From: Acetobacteraceae bacterium
GTDB taxonomy: Bacteria > Pseudomonadota > Alphaproteobacteria > Acetobacterales > Acetobacteraceae
Assembly (NCBI GenBank): GCA_003164305.1
Contig: PLSZ01000605.1
Span: forward strand, 1 to 6,898
Reading direction: 5' to 3'
Length of the DNA stretch: 6,898 nt
Shown: positions 1-6,458 of the stretch, in pieces
How the letters are laid out: every line of letters starts with the position of its first letter
Numbering within the stretch: the first letter of the stretch is position 1
Made by a program: the position numbers and the translations under genes
Notes under the pieces: generated by a model
The model's database searches: none
The model's input: the letters and a program-made list of their open reading frames with translations, nothing else
What the model was told of the DNA's origin: nothing

Positions 1-768
1 GGGCGGCGGCGCGGCGAGACGGGCGTCCACGAGTTTGTCGGCACTATCCCGGGTCGGCGCCAGCGACTGATATCCAAGCGTGCCGCCATTGGTGGCGATG
101 CCGAAAAACACATTGGCCAGACGCAACGATGGTGGTTGCGCCGTGTAGTCGCCGTGGTCGTAAGCCGGGTCCTGGCGGATCGCCTCCATCATGATGCGCC
201 GTGTCATCCAGTTGCGTGCCGACATCTCGGTCGGCTGCGAGGCCATCGGCACCAATGCGTCCATGAACGCCGGATACGCCACCCCCCACACCCAGCTTTC
301 CATGCCGCCCATCGAATTGCCGGTCACCAGGCGCAGGTGATGAATGCCCAGTCCCTCGGTCAGCAGGCGATACTGCGCCAGCACCATGTCGTCGTAGTTG
401 TAATGGGGAAACGTCGCGTGCAAGCCGTCGGAGGGTTTGGCCGATTTCCCCGTGCCGAGCGCGTCGGGCAGGATGATGAAATATTTGTTTGCGTCCAACG
501 GCTGACCCTCGCCGAACAATTCGCCCGCGTAACCAGGTGTGAGCATCGAGGCGCCGGAGCCCGCGGTTCCGTGCAACACCAGAACAGGTTGCCCCGACGG
601 CTCGCCGACAGTGACATAATGCAGACGCAACGACGGCATGATCTGGCCGGTGTGGAAGCGGAAGTCGCTGGCGATCCAGTCGGCTTCTTTGGGCGTTGGG
701 TAATCGGCCGCCATGGCGGGCAGCGATAACAGCGCGAAGCATGCGGCGAAGGTTGCGTAAAATTTCAC
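1..768 (-). CDS. Exported MetX-like alpha/beta-fold hydrolase, 3' end cut by the window edge
   Basis: Open frame of 256 codons from a GTG at 768-766 to the left edge with no stop, so the C-terminus is missing. The GTG lies 5 nt after a perfect AAGGAGG. The N-terminus (MKFYATFAACFALLSLPAMA, then ADY) is a Sec-type signal peptide with an AMA cleavage site near residue 20, so the mature protein should be periplasmic or secreted. The hydrolase core follows: an HG oxyanion segment at residues 66-67 (VLVLHGTAGSG), PDALGTGKSAKPSDG at about 101-115, and the nucleophile elbow GNSMGGMESW with Ser152. These segments resemble the homoserine acetyltransferase (MetX)-like branch of the superfamily. Members I know are roughly 340-370 residues, so about 100 residues carrying the catalytic Asp and His lie outside. 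A signal peptide argues against a methionine-biosynthesis role; an esterase or lactonase is more likely (inference). It starts 16 nt after the MFS gene and is probably last or near-last in the operon. Confidence 0.88.
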   Translation of the reverse strand, partial: MKFYATFAACFALLSLPAMAADYPTPKEADWIASDFRFHTGQIMPSLRLHYVTVGEPSGQPVLVLHGTAGSGASMLTPGYAGELFGEGQPLDANKYFIILPDALGTGKSAKPSDGLHATFPHYNYDDMVLAQYRLLTEGLGIHHLRLVTGNSMGGMESWVWGVAYPAFMDALVPMASQPTEMSARNWMTRRIMMEAIRQDPAYDHGDYTAQPPSLRLANVFFGIATNGGTLGYQSLAPTRDSADKLVDARLAAPPP

Positions 769-773
769 AATGA

Positions 774-780
774 CCTCCTT
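774..780 (-). promoter_or_regulatory. Ribosome binding site fixing the GTG start of the hydrolase
   Basis: AAGGAGG on the minus strand, 5 nt before GTG 768. It sits between the MFS stop (785-787) and the GTG. Because the signal peptide begins exactly at this GTG, the site decides the start over the internal ATG at the AMA cleavage motif. Confidence 0.85.
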
Positions 781-784
781 GGTC

Positions 785-1984
785 TCAACGGCGGAACAAC
801 GCGAGACCCGCGCCGATCACCGCCACCACCGCCGTCAACGGGCCGAAGCCGGCGAAGCCCCGAACGCCCAGCATCCAACCGCCCAATCCGGCCGCGCCCA
901 TCCAGCCGATGCTGGAACACGTGACATTCCATCCCATCACCGTGCCCCGAATATGCGCCGGCACCTGGGCCAGCGCCGCCATCATCGCTGGCCGCGCGAG
1001 CGCGTTGAGAAACACGTAAAGAAATCCCATTCCCACCGAAATCTCCACGCCGCCGCGCCAGCCGAACAACCCCAGTGACGCAGCGCCGGAACTCAACATC
1101 GCGATGGCATAAATCATCAACCGGTGCGGCAATTTGTCTGCCAGTTGCCCACCCAGAATGGTTCCCAGAATGTTGCCAGACGCGAAGATGGCCAACGGAA
1201 GCGCCACGGCGTCCAGGCTGACGTTGTACGTCGATTGCAAAAATGTCGCGAAATAGACGATCGTCAGGCCGTAACACACGCGCTCCGCGATGCCCATCGA
1301 AAGCAGGCGGAGCACAGGCCATGACAATGCCGCCCGCGTGGAGGGGGGCCGTGCGCCCGCCGCGCGCGCCGAGGATGTCCTGCCACGCGACGTCACCAGC
1401 AAACCGATCGCCGACACCGCCGCCAGAACGCCGATACAAAGGTTGACTCCGCGCCAGCCGATCCAGGAGCCGACGAACGCGGCCAGCGGCACCCCAATCA
1501 GCAACGTGAGCGACTGGCCGCTCATGACCCACCCCAGCGCGCGGCCTTGCTGGCCCTCACCCACGCGGGAGGAGGCTTCGGCGAACAGCACGCCAGTGAA
1601 CAGGCCGCTACAGCCGCCCGCGGCGACCGACCACAGAGCGACCAGCAGAAACGACGGCGCGGTGGCGATACCGGCCAATGCGAAACTCAGGGCGATCGGA
1701 CCGACGATCAAAAACGGTCGGCGGCCCCAACGATCCGATGCCGCGCCGGCCAGCATCCCGGTGACAGCCCAGGAGATGGAGGTGGCGGCGACGAGGTCGG
1801 CGACGAGAGGCATGGACGTGGAAAGATCTCGCGCCATGTCCAACAGGAACGGCGCGCGAGCGGTGCCGCTGGCGGAAGCGGCGAACATCGCCAGTGCCCC
1901 CGCAGCGAGCAGCGCCCACGGCATGGGCGCTTCCGATTGGGCGGGGACCGCGGCGAGAGCGGTCACGCGCTCCGACGACGCCAT
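785..1984 (-). CDS. MFS transporter, DHA1-like, 12 predicted membrane helices
   Basis: A 399-residue, strongly hydrophobic protein of normal length for a 12-helix major facilitator. Motif A of the first half is clear between helices 2 and 3 (GAASDRWGRR, residues 80-89). A degenerate copy in the second half reads GGQLADKLPHR (278-288). Helix 5 has the glycine/proline-rich GWVMSGQSLTLLIGVP (151-166) followed by GSWIGWR, as in drug/proton antiporters and AraJ-like permeases. A polar Arg/Ala/Ser-rich loop at about 199-222 separates the halves. The inner-membrane location is secure; substrate and direction are not, and DHA1 members are usually exporters. The ATG at 1984 overlaps the end of the ThDP gene by 22 nt and has no good ribosome site. 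ATG at 1924 (Met21, directly before helix 1) has GGAAG 5 nt upstream and would give a 379-residue protein. The hydrolase follows after 16 nt. Confidence 0.9.
   Translation of the reverse strand: MASSERVTALAAVPAQSEAPMPWALLAAGALAMFAASASGTARAPFLLDMARDLSTSMPLVADLVAATSISWAVTGMLAGAASDRWGRRPFLIVGPIALSFALAGIATAPSFLLVALWSVAAGGCSGLFTGVLFAEASSRVGEGQQGRALGWVMSGQSLTLLIGVPLAAFVGSWIGWRGVNLCIGVLAAVSAIGLLVTSRGRTSSARAAGARPPSTRAALSWPVLRLLSMGIAERVCYGLTIVYFATFLQSTYNVSLDAVALPLAIFASGNILGTILGGQLADKLPHRLMIYAIAMLSSGAASLGLFGWRGGVEISVGMGFLYVFLNALARPAMMAALAQVPAHIRGTVMGWNVTCSSIGWMGAAGLGGWMLGVRGFAGFGPLTAVVAVIGAGLALFRR
1930..1934 (-). promoter_or_regulatory. Possible ribosome binding site for an alternative MFS start at Met21
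   Basis: GGAAG on the minus strand, 5 nt before ATG 1924-1922. It is a moderate match, but better than anything in front of the ATG at 1984. If used, the MFS gene would no longer overlap the ThDP gene and would begin 38 nt after its stop. Confidence 0.4.
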
Positions 1985-3618
1985 GCGCTGAGCTGTTCAA
2001 GAGACGTGTGAACGTGCACGACGACGGGCCGATCTTTGGTGTTCAGCGCTTCGGAGATGACCTCGGCGATTTCGGATTCGTCATGGATCGTCATGCCCTT
2101 CGCGCCGAACGCGGTAGCCCAGATGGCGAAGTCCGGATTGGTGAGTTGCGTCGCCGCCTGATACGGCCGGCCGGGATAACGGACGTCGTGGTGCTGCATG
2201 ATGGTACCGTAACAATTATTGTCCGACACGATGAACACCGGGTTGACGCCGTATTGGCGCGCGGTCGCCAGTTCGTTGCCGGTCATCAACGCACCGCCAT
2301 CTCCGGCGAAGGCGATCACCTGGGTGCCCGGCCGGCGCAGACAGGCGGCGACGCCCATCGGCATGCCCGCGCCCATCGCGCCGACCACCGAGGCCAGGAA
2401 CATCTGCCCCGGCTTCATGAGAAGGTAACGATGCACGAACGTCGCGAAATTACCGGCATCGGAAGTGACCGTCGCGTCGTCGGTCAGATGCTTGTTGACC
2501 TCGGCGATCACGGCCGAGAAATTGACGCCATCCGTGGTTGGTTGCCACTCCGGTTTGGTCACGCGCTTATGCGTTTCGTTGAGTTTAGCGACCCAGGGTT
2601 GGCGTTTCGCGGCGTTCGCGGGCGGACCTTTCGCCAGCAAGGCACGCACCACGGCGGCGGCCTCGCACGGCAAGCCCAGGTCGGGGCGCCACACGCGGCC
2701 GACCTCATTCGCGTCAGGCCAGACGTGAACAAGGGGAATTTGCGGATCGGGCGCGGCGGGGAAAGTAAACCCTTGCGAGATCGAACCGGTGATGCGTTCG
2801 CCCAACGCGATCAGCAGGTCGGATTTTTTCATTTCGGTCAGCGTGTCGGCGTGCACCCGGGACGCCATGTAGCCACCGTAGTTCGGATGGAAGGCGTCGA
2901 ACAAATGCGGGCGGCGATGCGTCGGCATGACCGGCAACACCCATTCCTCGGCGAGTTTGGTCAGGTCCGCGACCTCGGCGGGGCGCAGCGCTGTGCCAAC
3001 CCAGATCAGCGGACGCTCGGCGTTGGCGAGCATCTCGGCCAGGCGATCGACGTCATCCGGCAAAGGTCCGGCCTGCGCGGCGGGACGCGGTTTGGCGATC
3101 GGCGCATCCGTTTCGGCATCGAACACGTCCTCCGGCACGATGATGGCGACCGGACCCGGCGTGCCCGATTCGGCGATGTGGAACGCGCGCGCGATGGCCT
3201 CGGAGGCCTGGTCGGGTTCGTTGACCTCGATCACCAGTTTGGTGATGTCGCACAGCAGGCGGGAATAGTTTTGCTCCTGCAACGCCATGCGGCCGGCTTC
3301 GAACCGTTCGACCTGGCCGATCAGCACGATCAACGGCGTGGCGTCATGATACGCGGTGTGCAGGCCGATCATGGCGTTGGACAGGCCGGGCCCGCGGGAG
3401 ACGACGCAAACCCCGGCTCGACCACCCCGCATGCGGCCATCGGCGACGGCCATGAACGCGGCGCCGCCCTCGTGCCGGCAGACGATCAGGCGCATGCGAT
3501 TGTTGTCGACGAGGGCGTTGGTGAAGCCGAGATAGGATTCCCCGGGAACGCAGTAAATCAGGTCGATGTCGTGCGCTTCGAGACTATCGACGAGCAGGCG
3601 GCCGACGGCGCGGGCCAT
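1963..3618 (-). CDS. ThDP-dependent enzyme of the acetolactate synthase/benzoylformate decarboxylase superfamily
   Basis: A 551-residue cytoplasmic enzyme with the three-domain order of the ThDP decarboxylase/carboligase superfamily: N-terminal pyrimidine-binding domain (about 3-170), central domain (about 190-325) and C-terminal pyrophosphate-binding domain (about 385-535). Visible landmarks are the cofactor-activating glutamate in CRHEGGAAF (Glu50), GTPGPVAIIVPEDV at 152-165, and the metal/diphosphate motif GDG (439-441) followed 25 residues later by NN (467-468). Reactions in this family are decarboxylation or carboligation of 2-oxo acids, or C-C lyase chemistry. After the NN pair the sequence reads CYGTIMQHHDVRYPGR, more like the YGTI-type decarboxylases than the tryptophan-containing RQWQ segment I know from biosynthetic acetolactate synthases. 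No small regulatory subunit gene is adjacent. I therefore do not call it ilvB; the substrate is unknown. The frame opens upstream at a TTG (3678), but ATG 3618 has GGAGGAA in front and avoids overlapping the preceding gene. The 3' end overlaps the annotated MFS start. Confidence 0.9.
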   Translation of the reverse strand: MARAVGRLLVDSLEAHDIDLIYCVPGESYLGFTNALVDNNRMRLIVCRHEGGAAFMAVADGRMRGGRAGVCVVSRGPGLSNAMIGLHTAYHDATPLIVLIGQVERFEAGRMALQEQNYSRLLCDITKLVIEVNEPDQASEAIARAFHIAESGTPGPVAIIVPEDVFDAETDAPIAKPRPAAQAGPLPDDVDRLAEMLANAERPLIWVGTALRPAEVADLTKLAEEWVLPVMPTHRRPHLFDAFHPNYGGYMASRVHADTLTEMKKSDLLIALGERITGSISQGFTFPAAPDPQIPLVHVWPDANEVGRVWRPDLGLPCEAAAVVRALLAKGPPANAAKRQPWVAKLNETHKRVTKPEWQPTTDGVNFSAVIAEVNKHLTDDATVTSDAGNFATFVHRYLLMKPGQMFLASVVGAMGAGMPMGVAACLRRPGTQVIAFAGDGGALMTGNELATARQYGVNPVFIVSDNNCYGTIMQHHDVRYPGRPYQAATQLTNPDFAIWATAFGAKGMTIHDESEIAEVISEALNTKDRPVVVHVHTSLEQLSAWRRRSA

Positions 3619-3625
3619 GGGGCGT

Positions 3626-3632
3626 TTCCTCC
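3626..3632 (-). promoter_or_regulatory. Ribosome binding site choosing ATG 3618 for the ThDP enzyme
   Basis: GGAGGAA on the minus strand; the GGAGG core (3632-3628) is 9 nt before ATG 3618. The upstream TTG at 3678 lies inside the LLM gene and would add 20 Arg/Pro-rich residues absent from the normal family N-terminus, so this site decides the start. Confidence 0.8.
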
Positions 3633-3670
3633 GAGGTTCTTGATGCGAAGGGTTTAGCGGGCGGGCGCGT

Positions 3671-4741
3671 TCATGCAAAGGCGCGCCGCATCCGGCCCCA
3701 ATCTTCCACCGCGTGTTCCTGCCCCGGGAGGATTGAAAACACGATCTGATTGAAGCCCGCGGCTTCGATCGCGGCGATGCGTTCGATCAGTTCCGGCGCG
3801 GTCGCGGTCCAGGTGGCATGACGGATCAGGTCGGCGGTTAAATACGGTCGTTCGTCTTCCCGAACGAACATCAAATGGCCACGGTGATTCGACAGATAAT
3901 ACGCCCCCTGAGGGCCGTAACCACGCGCCATTTCCACGTACTTCGCCGCCGCCTCCCGGAATGGTTCCGGCATCGGCGTCCTATTGGGCAGGCCGCTGAG
4001 TGCCTCATCCGCCGCGCGATGCAACATCACCGTCGCCCGCGGCCCGGCCTGAGCGATAGCGCGCGGACTGTCGGCCGGTTCGCCCGGTTCCAGCACGGCG
4101 CCACCAGCCCAGGCCACGGCGTTCAGCGACCCGGCGAGGTGGCCGGCGGCGGACCACGCGTCCCGCATCAACGCCAGATTGGCCGACGCGTGCGCGACCG
4201 AGGCGGCGCCATCGATCCACCCCGCCTCCAACTTCGCCGTCAACGCGCGCGCTTTGGGCCCCGATGCCGCGATATACAGCGACATTGGATCGTCCAGATT
4301 GATCAATCCCAGATCCGGATTGAGGAAACGAATCAACCGGCGCTTCCCTTCGATGTCGGTCTCGACGGTTTCGCGCCGCCACAGGCCTTGAACGACGCGG
4401 ATATAGTCTTCCATTTCAGACAGCTTCACCGCGCCGAGCCCCATCGTCCGCCGTCCGGTGAATCCCGTGCTGATCCCGAAATCGATTCGGCCCGGCGCGA
4501 GCTTGTTGAGCGAAGCGAATGCGTTGGCCGTCACGGCGGCGATCCGGTTGGACGGGATCAGCACGCCGGTGCCCAGACGAATGCGCGTGGTTTTCATCGC
4601 GCAGGCCGCCATGGCGACGAAACAATCCGCGCTGAGCAACTGCGTATCGTAAAACCAGGCGTGGTGAAACCCGAGTTCTTCGGCCCGCCGCACCAGCCGC
4701 CATGAGTCGCTGTCCGTCGGAATGGCGATGCCGAATTTCAT
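3671..4741 (-). CDS. LLM-class (luciferase-like) flavin/F420-type oxidoreductase
   Basis: A 356-residue protein of the bacterial luciferase-like TIM-barrel superfamily, close to the usual 330-360 residues. It opens with the typical first strand and helix MKFGIAIP...RRAEELGFHHAWFYDT (1-32). Then come the IRLGTGVLIP strand (54-63), helix AVTANAFASLNKLAPGR (69-85), the strand DFGISTGFTGRRTMG (87-101), and the cofactor phosphate-binding type segment YIAASGPKA (156-164). The last barrel strand is GFNQIVFSILPG (329-340). Members use FMN or coenzyme F420, often in ring-opening, oxygenation or hydride-transfer steps. Overall it looks nearer to methylenetetrahydromethanopterin reductase-like members than to true luciferase, but the cofactor cannot be decided here. 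The protein is cytoplasmic, with no signal peptide. The frame extends to GTG 4756, but that codon overlaps the GGAGG that serves ATG 4741, so ATG is preferred. The gene lies 37 nt after chvG and 52 nt before the ThDP gene and appears to open the cassette. Confidence 0.9.
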   Translation of the reverse strand: MKFGIAIPTDSDSWRLVRRAEELGFHHAWFYDTQLLSADCFVAMAACAMKTTRIRLGTGVLIPSNRIAAVTANAFASLNKLAPGRIDFGISTGFTGRRTMGLGAVKLSEMEDYIRVVQGLWRRETVETDIEGKRRLIRFLNPDLGLINLDDPMSLYIAASGPKARALTAKLEAGWIDGAASVAHASANLALMRDAWSAAGHLAGSLNAVAWAGGAVLEPGEPADSPRAIAQAGPRATVMLHRAADEALSGLPNRTPMPEPFREAAAKYVEMARGYGPQGAYYLSNHRGHLMFVREDERPYLTADLIRHATWTATAPELIERIAAIEAAGFNQIVFSILPGQEHAVEDWGRMRRAFA

Positions 4742-4749
4742 GTCTGTCC

Positions 4750-4754
4750 CCTCC
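4750..4754 (-). promoter_or_regulatory. Ribosome binding site choosing ATG 4741 for the LLM oxidoreductase
   Basis: GGAGG (within GGAGGGG) on the minus strand, 8 nt before ATG 4741. It overlaps the in-frame GTG at 4756, which makes that GTG an unlikely start. Confidence 0.8.
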
Positions 4755-4778
4755 ACGCTTTGGCGTTTTCGCCCTCGT

Positions 4779-6458
4779 TCACGCCTTCGGCAGCCGCACG
4801 ATAAATCGCGCGCCGAGGACTTTGCCGGATTCGTCGCGCACGTTCTCGGCTGAGATCTGGCCGTGCAACGCCTCCACGATCTGCCGGCTGATCGACAACC
4901 CCAGCCCGGAATGCTGACCGAATTTTTCTCCGTGCGGCCGTTCGGAATAAAACCGGTCGAAGATATGTTCCAGGTTCGCTTCGGGAATGCCGGGCCCCTG
5001 ATCCTCGACGCTGATTTCGGCCTGGGTGCCGAGGTCCTTCACGCGCACCATAATCCGACCGTTACGAGGACTAAAAGAGTGCGCGTTGCCGATCAGATTG
5101 CGCAACACCTGCACAAGCCGGTCTTCAACCGCCAGCACCTGCATTCCGGCCGGCGGCGCGATGACCTCAAGCCCGGGGTCGTTGTCTGGATCACGGGTGG
5201 CGTCGTCGAGTTCTTTTAAGGTGCGAACGATTGGAACCACATCGACGGGAAACGCGGTGACGCGGGACATTTCCGCGTCCAGACGCGACGCATCGCTGAC
5301 ATCGCTGATCAACCGGTCCAACCGCATTACATCCTGCCCGATGATGGTCAGCAGTTGGTTACGACGCGCCGGATCCTCAATTCGCATCAGCGTTTCGATC
5401 GCGCTACGGATCGACGACAGCGGATTCTTCAACTCATGCGCCACATCGGCCGCGAAGCGTTCGATCGCGTCCATGCGCGCCCATAAGGCGCTGGCGGAAT
5501 CCGAAACAGCGTTGGCCAGTTCGCCAACCTCATCTCGACGACGCAACAATGACGCCGAAACGCTACCGGTGCGTCCCTTGCCCTCGCGCATGTCGCTGGC
5601 GGCGTCGGCCAACCGCAGGATCGGCCGCGCGATCGTCAGGGACAAATACCACGACAGCAACACCGTCAATGCCAGCGCGAGGCCAAACAGCGCGATGATC
5701 GACAGGCGGATGGCCAGCAGACTGTCTTCGACCTCCTGCGCTTCGCGGGTCAGCAGTACGATGCCGACGGTGCGTTTGTCGCGTTCCACCGGTTCGGCGA
5801 CCGTGATCCACAAACGGTTATCGACGGTGCGGCGGATATAGGGCGGCATCTCCCGGCTGTTGCCCGCGCTTTGCAGGCGCAATTCTTCCTTCACGTCCGG
5901 TTGCCAGTCCGGCCCTCGCGCACCCGGGGTAACATCGACCGTGGTCACCGGCCCACTATGAGGCAGCAGCGACAGGACAAAGTCGTAGACCTGGCCAACG
6001 CGCGACAGAATCGGGCCCAGACTGTTCGGAGACATCACCGAAGGCCGCGCTGGTGCCGGATTTTGCCCATCCCGCGACTGCGAGTCGGCGACGATCGTTC
6101 CGTCCGGAGCGTATATTCTGGCGCGCGCGTCGGGCGTCGGGTCGGTCAACCGGCGCAACAGTGGACGAGCGATTTCCGGCACCAGATGCGGATTGTCCGG
6201 ATCGGTGGCCAACACCGCGCTTTCGCCGATCGCGCCGGCGTAAATTTTCGCCTGTTCGCGCAGGGCGGCGACCTGCGCTTCCAGGAGACCGTTTTGGTAC
6301 TGATCCAAATACAGCAGCGCGACGACCAGCAACGCCAACGGGAGAGCGTTGACCAGCAGAATCCGCCGCAGCAGCGGCGACACCCAGCGCTGGCGAAAGC
6401 GCCGGATCGGGACGCGCTTCGTCAGCGGTAACCCGGAAACCGTGCCGCCGTCGGGCAC
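4779..6458 (-). CDS. chvG: ChvG/ExoS-type sensor histidine kinase
   Basis: A 559-residue inner-membrane kinase, the sensor partner of the ChvI regulator encoded just upstream. Order: basic N-terminus; the ChvG-like segment RWVSPLLRRILLVNALPL (24-41) running into TM1 (about 33-51); a periplasmic sensor region of about 200 residues; TM2 (about 250-272); HAMP linker (about 273-325). The dimerisation/H-box region is FAADVAHELKNPLSSIRSAI with phosphoacceptor His341. The ATPase domain has N-box NLIGNAHSFSP (454-464), DQGPGIP (486-492), FDRFYSERP (500-508) and GLGLS (518-522). All catalytic motifs are intact, so it should be active. In Rhizobiales the orthologous pair responds to acidity and envelope stress and controls exopolysaccharide, motility and host-interaction genes; transfer of that role here is inference. 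The start is GTG 6458, directly after the chvI TAA and 6 nt after AAGGAG, which implies translational coupling. Confidence 0.93.
   Translation of the reverse strand: MPDGGTVSGLPLTKRVPIRRFRQRWVSPLLRRILLVNALPLALLVVALLYLDQYQNGLLEAQVAALREQAKIYAGAIGESAVLATDPDNPHLVPEIARPLLRRLTDPTPDARARIYAPDGTIVADSQSRDGQNPAPARPSVMSPNSLGPILSRVGQVYDFVLSLLPHSGPVTTVDVTPGARGPDWQPDVKEELRLQSAGNSREMPPYIRRTVDNRLWITVAEPVERDKRTVGIVLLTREAQEVEDSLLAIRLSIIALFGLALALTVLLSWYLSLTIARPILRLADAASDMREGKGRTGSVSASLLRRRDEVGELANAVSDSASALWARMDAIERFAADVAHELKNPLSSIRSAIETLMRIEDPARRNQLLTIIGQDVMRLDRLISDVSDASRLDAEMSRVTAFPVDVVPIVRTLKELDDATRDPDNDPGLEVIAPPAGMQVLAVEDRLVQVLRNLIGNAHSFSPRNGRIMVRVKDLGTQAEISVEDQGPGIPEANLEHIFDRFYSERPHGEKFGQHSGLGLSISRQIVEALHGQISAENVRDESGKVLGARFIVRLPKA

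Noticed and set aside
44..742. 232-codon minus-strand open frame in another frame of the hydrolase gene
   Set aside because: Arg/Gly/His-rich without domains; the GTG-started frame from 768 carries the signal peptide and the nucleophile motif.
1894..3657. 587-codon open frame on the plus strand opposite the ThDP gene
   Set aside because: Its translation is rich in Arg, Gly, His and Asp with no recognisable domain, and it mirrors the codon bias of the real minus-strand gene. It is a high-GC antisense shadow.
3619..3670. Intergenic gap between the LLM and ThDP genes
   Set aside because: Searched for hairpins, repeats and promoter-like boxes; only the ThDP ribosome site stands out.
3654..3674. 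ATGA overlap at the LLM stop starting a six-codon frame (MNAPAR, stop) on the minus strand
   Set aside because: It is out of frame with the ThDP gene and has no ribosome site; most likely chance, although a tiny coupling frame cannot be excluded.
3875..4705. 276-codon plus-strand open frame opposite the LLM gene
   Set aside because: Arg/His/Gln-rich, no domain, no ribosome site noticed; a shadow of the conserved LLM gene.
4755..4769. Small inverted repeat ACGC-TTTG-GCGT followed by TTT on the plus strand, between chvG and the LLM gene
   Set aside because: A 4-bp stem is too weak, and the T-run is in the wrong orientation to end the minus-strand chvG transcript.
5026..6431. Plus-strand open frames opposite chvG (5026-5841 and 5871-6431)
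   Set aside because: Low-complexity Arg/Ser- or Arg/Gln-rich translations lying antisense to a kinase with all catalytic motifs intact.
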